Shown here: positions 42,975 to 51,837 of the stretch, piece by piece
Numbering within the stretch: position 1 is the stretch's first letter
Layout: every line of letters starts with the position of its first letter
Origin: Bacteroides sp. CAG:545
Lineage (GTDB): Bacteria; Bacteroidota; Bacteroidia; Bacteroidales; UBA932
DNA length: 57,391 bases
Assembly (NCBI GenBank): GCA_000432515.1
Contig: HF995991.1
Location: 1 to 57,391 of the forward strand
Reading direction: 5' to 3'
Notes under the pieces: model-generated
Databases searched by the model: none
What the model was told of the DNA's origin: nothing
Seen by the model: the letters and a program-made list of their open reading frames with translations, nothing else
Translations under genes and position numbers: made by a program

Positions 42975-44852
42975 TTAATTTTTTTCGACGTTTTCTATCA
43001 TTTTCACTGCTTTCCCGGCTATGCCTTCCGCATCCAAACCGCACGCAGCACGCTGTGAGGCCTGTTTGTCCTGTACGATGAACTCATCCGGGATACCGAG
43101 CCCCTGAATAGGTATTGCAATTCCTTCAGATGCCAGGTATTCTGCCACGGCACCGAAGAGCCCGCCTTTGATACAGCCTTCCTCCACAGTAAGTATCATT
43201 CCTTTTGAAGCCGCATCCCGTACCAACTCCTCGTCCAGCGGCTTTATATACCTTATATTATATATGGCAGGCGTAACTCCTGTCCGTTCCGCCACCAATG
43301 CGGCAGCTTCCATAGCCCTGTTCGCCTCCGGCCCTGCAGCGATTATCGACAGGATCTTTCCGTCCTGGAGTTTCTCGCCTTTCCCGAGTTCAAGGACATT
43401 GACCTCGGCATTTTTCCAGTCCACCCCTTCGCCGCAGCCGCGAGGATACCTTATTATGAAAGGACCAGTCTTGGTGCTTGCCGCCGTGTACATGAGGTTC
43501 TTGAGTTCAGTCTCATTCCGGGGAGCGGAAATTATCACGTCCGGAATCGAACGGTAAGCTGCCATGTCATAGCATCCGTGATGTGTGGCGCCGTCCTCTC
43601 CGACCAACCCGGCCCTGTCGAAACACAGGACTACAGGCAGATGCTGAAGCGCCACGTCATGGATTATCTCGTCGTAAGCCCTCTGCGAAAATGATGAATA
43701 GATATTGCAGAACGGCTTCATTCCTCCTGCAGCAAGACCTGCGGAGAATGTAACGGCATGTTCCTCTTCAATGCCGACATCGAAAAACTGCCCCGGAAGT
43801 TCCTTGGCCAGCAGATTCATACCGCAACCTGAAGCCATCGCAGGAGTTATTCCGACAATCCTGCCGTCCTTCCGCGCCAGGTCGAGAAGCACCTGACCGA
43901 AAACGTCCTGATAACGGTCAGGCCTGCCTTCTGATGAAGGACGTTCGCCTGTAACCGGATCGAACTTGCCCGGAGCATGCCAGACAGTAGGATTCTGTTC
44001 AGCCGGAGCAAAGCCTTTTCCCTTGCGGGTTATGGTGTGCAGCAGCCTCGGTCCCTTGAGATCCTTGAGCCTTTTCAATGCGTCTATAACAGCGCCCATA
44101 TCATTGCCGTCCACAGGACCGAAATACCTGAGTCCGAGAGATTCGAAGAACGCACCTCCGAAATCATCCACGAGCGAAGACTTGGTAGAACGCACCAGGT
44201 TCTGCATCTTGTCACGAAGCCAGCCCTCCCCCATCGTATTCCAGATTCCTGCCTTGATCTTGTTATAGGTCGGGTCCGTGGTAAGTCTCAGCAGGTGATT
44301 GTGAATTCCTCCGAGATTCTTGTCAATGCTGCAGTTGTTGTCGTTGAGTATTATGAGAATGTCGCTCTTGCTGGCCCCGACATTGTTCAGACCTTCCAGG
44401 GCCAGGCCTCCAGTAAGGGCTCCGTCACCTATCAGAGCGACCACTTTCTCGTCAATGCCCTGCATCTTCGCTGCAACAGACAGGCCGAGAGCCGCTGATA
44501 TGGAGGTGGAAGAATGTCCGACACCGAATGCGTCATATTCGCTTTCTTCCCTTTTGGGAAATCCGCTGAGCCCGCCTTTCATCCTGTTTTTGAGGAATGA
44601 CTCCCGCCGGCCTGTCAATATCTTGTGAGCATAGGCCTGATGCCCCACATCGAATACGATCTTGTCAGCAGGGGTATTGAATACATAATGAAGTCCGACA
44701 ATGAGTTCCACAGCACCCAGACTCGATCCGAGATGCCCCGGATTCGTCGCACAACAGTTTATGATGTATTGACGGATTTCGGCGCACAACTGTTCGAGCT
44801 GCGCATTGTCAAACTTTCTTATATCTTCCGGTCCATTGATATTTTCCAGCAT
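42975..44852 (-). CDS. dxs: 1-deoxy-D-xylulose-5-phosphate synthase
   Basis: DXS joins pyruvate and glyceraldehyde 3-phosphate, the first step of the MEP isoprenoid pathway, using thiamine diphosphate. Motifs: GHLGSSLGAVEL, DVGHQAYAHKILTGR, the ThDP site IGDGALTGGLALEGLNN with ILNDNNCSI, and the pyrimidine region GIEEEHAVTFSAGLA. ATG 44852 gives 625 residues and the usual start at LENINGPEDIRKF; alternatives are ATG 44906 and TTG 44918. It lies upstream of the tRNA operon and probably uses its own promoter. Confidence 0.95.
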   Translation of the reverse strand: MLENINGPEDIRKFDNAQLEQLCAEIRQYIINCCATNPGHLGSSLGAVELIVGLHYVFNTPADKIVFDVGHQAYAHKILTGRRESFLKNRMKGGLSGFPKREESEYDAFGVGHSSTSISAALGLSVAAKMQGIDEKVVALIGDGALTGGLALEGLNNVGASKSDILIILNDNNCSIDKNLGGIHNHLLRLTTDPTYNKIKAGIWNTMGEGWLRDKMQNLVRSTKSSLVDDFGGAFFESLGLRYFGPVDGNDMGAVIDALKRLKDLKGPRLLHTITRKGKGFAPAEQNPTVWHAPGKFDPVTGERPSSEGRPDRYQDVFGQVLLDLARKDGRIVGITPAMASGCGMNLLAKELPGQFFDVGIEEEHAVTFSAGLAAGGMKPFCNIYSSFSQRAYDEIIHDVALQHLPVVLCFDRAGLVGEDGATHHGCYDMAAYRSIPDVIISAPRNETELKNLMYTAASTKTGPFIIRYPRGCGEGVDWKNAEVNVLELGKGEKLQDGKILSIIAAGPEANRAMEAAALVAERTGVTPAIYNIRYIKPLDEELVRDAASKGMILTVEEGCIKGGLFGAVAEYLASEGIAIPIQGLGIPDEFIVQDKQASQRAACGLDAEGIAGKAVKMIENVEKN

Positions 44853-45015
44853 AGCAAATCTGTTTCCGTTTCGAAATTGCTGCAAGTTACAAACATTTCC
44901 CGACATTTCATCTTCCAATAATTTTGAGGTTTATGATTTATTGAATAACTTGCGGGCCTATTTTTCCGCCGCCCGCGTGCAGCAGGCCAATGATGAATAC
45001 AAATAGTTTATAAAT

Positions 45016-46383
45016 ATGTCTAAAGCGCAAAAATTAATGAATGACAGTGCGGTAGCCCGCTGGTCAGTTCTCGTGTTAATCGCACTGATGATGTTCTTCG
45101 GCTACATGTTCGTGGATGTAATGTCACCTCTCAAGTCTCTCGTGGAAGAGAAACTCAAATGGGACAGCACCGTATTCGGAACATATGCAGCTTCAGAGTT
45201 CTTCCTGAACGTGTTCTGCTTCTTCCTGATTTTCGCAGGAATCATCCTGGACAAGATGGGTGTCCGCTTCACAGGACTGCTTTCAGCCTCTCTGATGGTC
45301 GGCGGCGCCGTCGTAAAATATATAGGTATCAGCGACTGGTTCCAGGCTACAGCTTTCTGCGGCTGGCTTGACAGCTGGTGGGTAGCCCTTCCCGGAAGCG
45401 CAAAGATGGCCTGCCTCGGATTCATGATTTTCGGCTGCGGCTGTGAAATGGCCGGAACTACAGTATCCAAGGCTATCGCCAAGTGGTTCAAAGGCAAGGA
45501 GATGGCATTGGCAATGGGCCTCGAGATGGCCATCGCCCGTCTCGGCGTGTTTGCCGTGATGTGGATTTCTCCTATGATCGCTTCCAAGTTCAACGGCTCC
45601 GTGGTCGCTCCTGTAGGATTCTGCACAGCACTTCTCTGCGTAGGACTCCTTTTCTTCCTTACATTTACATTTATGGACCGCAAGTTCGACAGCCAGCTTG
45701 TCGAAGCAGGTCTCATGACAGCCGAGAAATCACCGGAAGACGAATTCCACCTCAGCGACCTCGGCAAGATCTTCAGCAGCAAGATGTTCTGGATTGTCGC
45801 TCTGCTCTGTGTACTCTATTACAGCGCAATCTTCCCATTCCAGAGATATGCACCTAACTACCTCGAGATCACCCTCGGAGTATCCGCTGAAACCGCTTCA
45901 CGCCTGTTCAGCTGCTTCCCGATTCTCGCAATGGTACTTACTCCGTTCCTCGGAGCATTCCTCGACTTCAAGGGCAAGGGCGCGTCAATGCTGATGTTGG
46001 GTGCCATCATCATGATTGTCTGCCACCTCAGCTTCGCATTCCTTCTGCCGGCATTCCCGAGCAAGGCATTGGCACTTGTACTGATCGTAACTCTCGGAGT
46101 ATCATTCTCATTGGTCCCTGCCGCTCTCTGGCCGTCAGTTCCTAAGATCATCGACGAGAAGATTCTCGGTTCAGCATATTGCCTGATTTTCTGGGTACAG
46201 AACATCGGACTCTGCCTGGTTCCGCTTCTTATCGGCGCTACACTTCAGGCAACCGGAGGATATATGGTTCCGATGATCATCTTCTCCACATTCGGAGTAC
46301 TCGCCTTCATACTGTCATTCATGCTCAAGTTCGAGGACAGGAAGAAGGGATACGGCCTGGAGCTTCCTAACGTCAAGGAATAG
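45016..46383 (+). CDS. MFS transporter, MFSD1-like, first of a tandem pair
   Basis: A 455-residue multi-helix transporter of the major facilitator superfamily (about 12 hydrophobic segments). The A-like motif is in FAGIILDKMGVRFTG, and IAKWFKGKEMALAMG and LVPAALWPSVPKIIDEKILG then AYCLIFWVQNIGL are family-defining. The last two recall eukaryotic MFSD1-type carriers, for which small peptides are transported; the substrate here is inferred only by that resemblance. It is followed 5 bp later by a paralog of the same length. Confidence 0.85.
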   Translation: MSKAQKLMNDSAVARWSVLVLIALMMFFGYMFVDVMSPLKSLVEEKLKWDSTVFGTYAASEFFLNVFCFFLIFAGIILDKMGVRFTGLLSASLMVGGAVVKYIGISDWFQATAFCGWLDSWWVALPGSAKMACLGFMIFGCGCEMAGTTVSKAIAKWFKGKEMALAMGLEMAIARLGVFAVMWISPMIASKFNGSVVAPVGFCTALLCVGLLFFLTFTFMDRKFDSQLVEAGLMTAEKSPEDEFHLSDLGKIFSSKMFWIVALLCVLYYSAIFPFQRYAPNYLEITLGVSAETASRLFSCFPILAMVLTPFLGAFLDFKGKGASMLMLGAIIMIVCHLSFAFLLPAFPSKALALVLIVTLGVSFSLVPAALWPSVPKIIDEKILGSAYCLIFWVQNIGLCLVPLLIGATLQATGGYMVPMIIFSTFGVLAFILSFMLKFEDRKKGYGLELPNVKE

Positions 46384-46388
46384 TCCCG

Positions 46389-47756
46389 ATGGCTACAGAT
46401 ACAGCAAAGATCCGCAACATCACACGTTGGCTGGCACTCGCCTGCCTGGTGGTTCCGATGTTCGGATCTTACTTTTTCGATGATATGTTCTCATCCCTGT
46501 CACAGCTTTTCCGCTCACCGGAACTGCTGGAACTGGGATGGGATTCTGCCGACTACGGCTTCTACGCAGGCGGTTACTCATTCCTCTGCGTATGGGGCGG
46601 TCTGATTGTCTGCGGAATGCTCTTAGACAAATGGGGTGTCAGGATAACCGGTTCCATCTTCGTGGGACTTATGGCATCAGGCGCCGCCATCGTGACTTTC
46701 GCGATAACGTCAGGGATGGCTCCTTCATCTTCATTGCTCACGGCCTATGCCGGATGCATGATATTCGGTCTCGGCAGCGAAATCGCAGGCGTGGCAGTGA
46801 CACGGTCCATCGCCAAATGGTTCAAGGGCAGGAATATGGCTCTCGCAATGGGACTGCAGCTGGCCATCGCCCGACTCGGTACAGCCCTCGCACTTATACT
46901 TTCTCCGCTTCTTGTTACGGCTAAACCAGCCGGAGAAGCCTACACATTGGCAGAAACCGCCCGCCCCGCATTCGCCGGACTGGTTATCCTGATGGTGGGG
47001 TGCATCGTCTGGGCGATTTTCGTGGCAATGGATGCGAGATTCGATTCAGTGACGGGCGAGACTGACAGGAAAGAGACTTCAGAAGAAGACAAGTTCAAGT
47101 TTACCGACATATTCAAGGTACTGGGCAACAAGTACTTCATAATGTCGGCGCTGCTCTGCGTGTTCTTCTACTGCAGCATCATTTCATTCAAGAAATTCGC
47201 CACCTCCATATTGATCCCGAGATTCGACCTTCCGGTGGACAGCGCAAGCCTGATGGTGTCAATGATTCCGTTCTTCACGGTAATCTTCGCACCGCTTTTC
47301 GGACTGCTGGTGGACAAGGTAGGCAAGGGAACCAGATGGATGATAACGGGTTCCGTCCTGGTCCTCGTTTCCCATCTGATGATAGCATTCGCGCCTCAGG
47401 GCGTTCAGGCTTATGGATATGTGGCTATCGCAATGTTGGGTGTCGGCTACTCTCTCGTTCCTGCCGCACTCTGGCCGACCATTCCGAAGATCATTCCCGA
47501 GAAGAATCTCGGCACTGCATATTCTCTGATTTATTGGATTCAGAATATGGGCATGCTGCTTGTTCCGATTGCGGTCGGCTTCATCTTCAGAAATGAGGTG
47601 ACAATGCCGGGAAACGCCGCCCAGGAACAGAGCGCGGCACTGCATGCTGAACTGATTTTCATCACGCTCAGCATTCTCGCCATCTTAGTTTCAGTGCTGT
47701 ATGCAAGATATTCGGACAAGTCGCCTGAATTAGGCATTGACAAGGCGATAAAATAG
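46389..47756 (+). CDS. MFS transporter, MFSD1-like, second of a tandem pair
   Basis: Also 455 residues and clearly paralogous to the preceding gene: IAKWFKGRNMALAMG, FGLLVDKVGKGTRWM, LVPAALWPTIPKIIPEKNLG and IYWIQNMGMLLVPIAVG line up without large gaps. Helix count is about 12. The two may function as alternative or paired carriers. It ends 25 bp from the convergent aldo/keto reductase; I see no terminator in between. Confidence 0.85.
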   Translation: MATDTAKIRNITRWLALACLVVPMFGSYFFDDMFSSLSQLFRSPELLELGWDSADYGFYAGGYSFLCVWGGLIVCGMLLDKWGVRITGSIFVGLMASGAAIVTFAITSGMAPSSSLLTAYAGCMIFGLGSEIAGVAVTRSIAKWFKGRNMALAMGLQLAIARLGTALALILSPLLVTAKPAGEAYTLAETARPAFAGLVILMVGCIVWAIFVAMDARFDSVTGETDRKETSEEDKFKFTDIFKVLGNKYFIMSALLCVFFYCSIISFKKFATSILIPRFDLPVDSASLMVSMIPFFTVIFAPLFGLLVDKVGKGTRWMITGSVLVLVSHLMIAFAPQGVQAYGYVAIAMLGVGYSLVPAALWPTIPKIIPEKNLGTAYSLIYWIQNMGMLLVPIAVGFIFRNEVTMPGNAAQEQSAALHAELIFITLSILAILVSVLYARYSDKSPELGIDKAIK

Positions 47757-47781
47757 TGTGTGCAGATGGGTTGGCGCTTGC

Positions 47782-48636
47782 TTATTTCCCATCCAGAAGG
47801 CGGAAACCTGTAATTTTCATCACACGTTCCGGAGTTTCAGGGGTTCCAGTCATTGGGGCCCCTTTGTCCATTGACCTGATTTCCAGCATTTCTGCCGGCG
47901 AAAGTTCGAAGTCGAAAACATCCGCATTGGCCTTGATTCTTTCACGGTGGACGCTCTTCGGGATGATGATGACTCCGCATTGGAGCTGATAGCGGAGGGC
48001 GACCTGACGGGTGGATTTCCCGTGGCTGGCAGCTATCTCCAACAGTCGTGGAGACTGGAAGAGTTCGTCCATGCGGCCATGTCCGAACGGCATGTAGCCT
48101 TCGTGCGCGACTCCGAGACGCTCCAGCCACTCGTGCTCTTCCAAGCGCTGAGCATAGAGGTTCGTCTCGATCTGATTCACTGCCGGAACTACCTCATTGA
48201 AGTTCATCAGGTCAATGAGCCTGTCGGTATTGAAGTTGGAGACTCCGATGGCACGGACCAGACCCTCGCGGTTCATAGCTTCGAGGTCGCGCCATGCGGC
48301 ATAGATGTCGCCATAGGGCCAATGCAGCAGGACAAGGTCAATGTAGTCTGTGCGGAGTTTCTTCATTGACTCCATCAATGATGCGCGCGCATCGGTAAAC
48401 CTTGTCGGCCACACTTTGGTGGTGATGAATATGTCTTCACGCGGGACGTCAGAGGATGCAACCGCCTGGCCGACAAGTTCTTCATTATCATAGAACTGCG
48501 CCGTATCTATCATCCTGTAGCCGAGTTCGAGGGCATCTCTTACGCTCGTGAGACATTCCTTCGGATCTGTGGTTTTGAATGTTCCCAATCCGAGGACCGG
48601 CATCTCCACGCCATTATTAAGTGTAACCGTTTTCAT
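47782..48636 (-). CDS. Aldo/keto reductase
   Basis: A 284-residue NADPH-dependent TIM-barrel oxidoreductase with the catalytic tetrad Asp44 and Tyr49 (IDTAQFYDNE), Lys74 (TTKVW) and His105 (LLHWPYGD). GVSNFNT and the cofactor-site IPKSVHRERIKAN are also present. It is of the 2,5-diketo-gluconate-reductase-like AKR5 type by motif. Substrates of such enzymes are broad aldehydes and ketones; the real one is unknown. It is transcribed away from the lipoprotein operon. Confidence 0.93.
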   Translation of the reverse strand: MKTVTLNNGVEMPVLGLGTFKTTDPKECLTSVRDALELGYRMIDTAQFYDNEELVGQAVASSDVPREDIFITTKVWPTRFTDARASLMESMKKLRTDYIDLVLLHWPYGDIYAAWRDLEAMNREGLVRAIGVSNFNTDRLIDLMNFNEVVPAVNQIETNLYAQRLEEHEWLERLGVAHEGYMPFGHGRMDELFQSPRLLEIAASHGKSTRQVALRYQLQCGVIIIPKSVHRERIKANADVFDFELSPAEMLEIRSMDKGAPMTGTPETPERVMKITGFRLLDGK

Positions 48637-48724
48637 ATTTCCGTGATTTTATTGTCTGTTTTATAGCCGCAAATTACAGTCACAAAAATAATAAAAATCC
48701 AGTACTCGAAGCTGACTCGTTTTT

Positions 48725-48816
48725 ACAGTTTATCCGTAAAACCACCCCTTTTCACGGATAAGTTGTTAATTTTGAGCCACTTGTCCGTGAGATATCCCTT
48801 TTTACGGACAAACTGT
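48725..48816. repeat. Four-armed nested palindromic element
   Basis: Four alternating copies of TT(A/G)TCCGT: forward 48730-48737, reverse 48754-48761, forward 48781-48788, reverse 48804-48811. Arms 1+2 and 3+4 each form a hairpin. The outer arms (48725-48741 and 48800-48816) also pair over 17 bp with a single G-U, and the inner arms (48753-48762 and 48780-48789) pair over 10 bp with one G-U. The two arrangements exclude each other. Confidence 0.85.
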
Positions 48817-48944
48817 GTTTTGCGAATCAACTACCATCAGGAATTGTTGTCAGCGATGTTTGGAATGAGATTTGGGTGTTTAGACTTAGTGGCAATCCAG
48901 ATTAAGCATTCAGTAAATTTATTTTTGCGATTCTGTGAAAAAAT

Positions 48945-48975
48945 TTTGCGGATATTTCAAATTATCGTACATTTA
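48945..48975 (+). promoter_or_regulatory. Putative promoter of the three-lipoprotein operon
   Basis: TTTG (48945-48948), exactly 19 bp, TACATTTA (48968-48975), one mismatch from TAnnTTTG. The predicted start near 48981 gives a leader of about 58 nt before ATG 49039. The palindromic element lies 130-220 bp upstream. Confidence 0.55.
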
Positions 48976-49038
48976 TTCGGATATAGTAACTGGAATAAAT
49001 ACTGGAAATAAAGAACAAACAATAATAAGATAAGAGGT

Positions 49039-51126
49039 ATGAAAATGAAACGCATCTTAGCATTACTCTGTGCAGCTGCAACATTGACATTGAGCTGCAA
49101 AAAATCTTCTTCCGCCCCTGCTCCGGGCCCGGAAAGCAAAGATTTCACTATCGAACAGACGGACCTCACACAGGGTTCCTTCGGCGTTCGCATCACACCT
49201 AAGGACAATGAAGGCACTTACTACTTCAACGTCATCTCCAAAGAGGATTTCGCCAAATTGTACAGCAGCGACTCCGACAAACTTACAGCAGCCTACAAGG
49301 CATGGTTCGAGCAGATTGCCACGGCAAACGGACTGGCATTGCAGGACATTCTCAAGGAAGCACTTTTAAGCGGAATGCAGAATAAGCCATATACTGCACT
49401 CGTACCGAACACTGAATATGTATTCTTCGTATATGGCCTCGACCTCGACGGAAACGCCACTACCGCGGTGAGCTACTATGAGTTCAAGACACTTGAGCCA
49501 AAGCTGGATGAGACGGTGACATTCAACATCACACCGACCGAGATAAAGTCCACCTACTTCGTATTTGATATCGAGCCGAGCAACCCTGACATTTTCTATT
49601 TCTTCGACATTATGCCGGCTTATGAATATGAAGACCAGTGCGCAAATAACCCGGCCAACATTCCAAGTTTCGTAAAAACATTCATAACATCTCTCAAGAC
49701 TGAAAACGACACGTTCAAGGCGATGAGCTGGGCAGAATTTGTCACATACCTTACAAAAAGAGGCAAATACACATACGACACCCAGACATCAGAAACAAAC
49801 AACAGCCTTCTTCCTGAGTACGACTATTATGTGTATGCTATCGGCATCGCCAATGACGGTTCATTCTCGACAAATCCTACAGTAGTAAAAGTCACTACAG
49901 GGGAAACACCGCGCAACGAATATACCGTAACCAAGTCAGCCATCAGCGACATCACATACGAGTTCAACATTCTCGCGGCATATAGCGAAGCATTCGCCGT
50001 GATGATGGAAAGAGCCATCTACTTCGAGGGAGAAACCAATGAGCAGATGGTAGCAGACCTGGTAGCCGCAAATAAAGGCGACATTTCCGCATATCTTTTT
50101 GCAGACAGGGCAAAAGGCTCATTTACGGACCTGATCCCGGATGAAGATTACTACGTATTCATCTTCGCATGCAACACGAACGGCACTCCTAAGACAGGAG
50201 AGAAGGCCAATATCGTAAAAAGCCATATCAGGACCAAGACAGCAAGTCCGACAAATGCAACCTATACGATCAAAGTATCCAACATCTCCAAGACTACAGC
50301 CAGAGTCAATGTCTCAGGAGACGACAAGGCTACAGGACAGACATTCCTTCTCAACTATGTCACAAAAGCAGAGTTCGATGCAGGTGTGGCAGCCTCAAGC
50401 GAGAAAGAATTCCTGCAGAAGCACATGGACGCAAAGATTGATGCCAGCCTCAATGAATGGAATGAAAGCCATGCAAAACTCGACAGGAAAGAATTCCTTT
50501 CCCGACTGCTCCCAGGAGAATCAGTGTTTGGAACAGGAAGATACGTGAATTGGGATGGACTTACTGCCGGCACGGAATACTATGCTTATGTGATCGGCAT
50601 CAAGGCTGACGGCACTTACACGACTGAGCCATTCAAGACCTCATTCAAGACCATCGAGGAGAAGAAGAGCAAGGTATCAGTATCAACTGCTATGAAAGCA
50701 TGGATGCTTGATGAAAACGCAGACTCATGGATGCTTGAGAAATACCCTGCTAATAAGACAAACTATAATCTCAGCTTCGATGCTGTGCCATATGCTTCAG
50801 CCGGAAAACTGTATGTGAAAACTTTCACAGGCAAAGACGAGTGGGCTGGAAAGAGTTCAGAGGAATTGGTGACATTACTGTTGAAGGAGACTCCTACATT
50901 GGCACAAAAAGATTATTACGGATATATTACATGCCAATATAGATACAATCCGTCTGTTACACGCGGAGAGATGTTCTACGTATATGCTATCGCATACGAC
51001 ACGGATAACATCCCTTCAGATATTCTGAAAGTAAGCCACTTGTCAAAAGAAGAAGGCTCATTGAACACAGGAATGTCAACAGACGTAAAAATCGACAAGA
51101 CTGAAACTATAGCTGTTGCACGATAA
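49039..51126 (+). CDS. Modular surface lipoprotein with five beta-sandwich repeats
   Basis: This 695-residue protein has a lipoprotein signal (LTLSC, Cys20) and five modules at about 36-152, 157-288, 294-400, 408-538 and 544-690. The first four end in the same pattern: L-P-x-T/D-E-Y-Y-x-x-Y/F, then a DG turn, then FKT or similar (for example LVPNTEYVFFVYG then DLDG; GTEYYAYVIGIKADG). Modules look Fn3/Ig-like with a helical insertion. No enzyme motif is seen. It is probably outer-membrane anchored, possibly surface-exposed (KKSSS after Cys rather than a clear acidic export signal). The next ATG overlaps its stop by one base. Function unknown. Confidence 0.8.
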   Translation: MKMKRILALLCAAATLTLSCKKSSSAPAPGPESKDFTIEQTDLTQGSFGVRITPKDNEGTYYFNVISKEDFAKLYSSDSDKLTAAYKAWFEQIATANGLALQDILKEALLSGMQNKPYTALVPNTEYVFFVYGLDLDGNATTAVSYYEFKTLEPKLDETVTFNITPTEIKSTYFVFDIEPSNPDIFYFFDIMPAYEYEDQCANNPANIPSFVKTFITSLKTENDTFKAMSWAEFVTYLTKRGKYTYDTQTSETNNSLLPEYDYYVYAIGIANDGSFSTNPTVVKVTTGETPRNEYTVTKSAISDITYEFNILAAYSEAFAVMMERAIYFEGETNEQMVADLVAANKGDISAYLFADRAKGSFTDLIPDEDYYVFIFACNTNGTPKTGEKANIVKSHIRTKTASPTNATYTIKVSNISKTTARVNVSGDDKATGQTFLLNYVTKAEFDAGVAASSEKEFLQKHMDAKIDASLNEWNESHAKLDRKEFLSRLLPGESVFGTGRYVNWDGLTAGTEYYAYVIGIKADGTYTTEPFKTSFKTIEEKKSKVSVSTAMKAWMLDENADSWMLEKYPANKTNYNLSFDAVPYASAGKLYVKTFTGKDEWAGKSSEELVTLLLKETPTLAQKDYYGYITCQYRYNPSVTRGEMFYVYAIAYDTDNIPSDILKVSHLSKEEGSLNTGMSTDVKIDKTETIAVAR

Positions 51127-51824
51127 TGAAAAACTTCAGCAGATTCATAACATTGACACTTGCGGCAGTTGCCCTTCTGGGCAGCTGCGGCAAGAGCAAT
51201 GATCCAGACACGCCGCAGAAGCCGGACGAGCCGGATCAGCCATCAGCACCAGTTTATAAGGTAGGTGACTACTATGAACAGGGCTTTGTAAAGGGCATTG
51301 TCATAAGCGTGGACGAAAAAGGCGAGCACGGAATGGTGGTTTCGCTTAATGAGACGGAAGCCGTATGGTCCTACAGATACGAGGAGGCTATGGGTTCCCA
51401 GCCCGGGACAGGAAAATACAACACTGAATGTATCTATAAGATGAACGACTGGAGAAACCAGTATCCGGCATTCGACTGGTGCAGCAGAAAAAATGTAGGT
51501 TCGCTCAAGGACTGGTTCATACCTTCAATGAATGAACTTGCACATCTCTACAAGGCATATACCGGTCACGAAGCCAATGACACTGAGCAGGGTACCGGTT
51601 CCATCAAGTCCAAGGCTGATGACTCATCAAGCAAGGCCTGGTTCAACAAATGTCTGACCGACAAGAAAGGAACGGCATTGACAGACGGCATATACTGGTC
51701 TTCAAATGAGACCGGTCTGAGAATCGTATATGCTTTCGACATGCAGTCGGGAACCTCCGTAACAGACCCGGACAAACTGGACAAAAAACAAAAACATCTC
51801 GTTAGGGCATTTGCCGAATTTTAA
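51126..51824 (+). CDS. Lipoprotein with Lcl_C/DUF1566-like domain
   Basis: The 232-residue product has a lipobox (LLGSC, Cys21), a Pro/Asp-rich spacer (DPDTPQKPDEPDQPS) and a domain resembling Lcl C-terminal/DUF1566: WFIPSMNELAHLY, GIYWSSNETG and HLVRAFAEF. Such domains have a C-type-lectin-like/FGE-like fold and are common in secreted Bacteroidota proteins. Start and upstream stop share one base (TAATG), so translation is coupled to the preceding lipoprotein. Ligand unknown. Confidence 0.8.
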   Translation: MKNFSRFITLTLAAVALLGSCGKSNDPDTPQKPDEPDQPSAPVYKVGDYYEQGFVKGIVISVDEKGEHGMVVSLNETEAVWSYRYEEAMGSQPGTGKYNTECIYKMNDWRNQYPAFDWCSRKNVGSLKDWFIPSMNELAHLYKAYTGHEANDTEQGTGSIKSKADDSSSKAWFNKCLTDKKGTALTDGIYWSSNETGLRIVYAFDMQSGTSVTDPDKLDKKQKHLVRAFAEF

Positions 51825-51837
51825 TCTTTCAGAAATA

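Larger units (their letters stand above)
48637..49038. other. 402-bp divergent intergenic region
   Basis: No gene is recognised. It holds a possible minus-strand -7 element for the reductase (TATTTTTG, 48690-48683), the four-armed palindrome (48725-48816) and a plus-strand promoter for the lipoprotein operon (48945-48975). The stretch 48820-48940 shows no further feature I can identify; a short open frame there has no family resemblance. Confidence 0.7.

Noticed and set aside
48763..49011. Short plus-strand frame (82 codons) in the intergenic region
   Set aside because: It overlaps the palindrome and promoter, has AT-rich random-like composition and no family resemblance.
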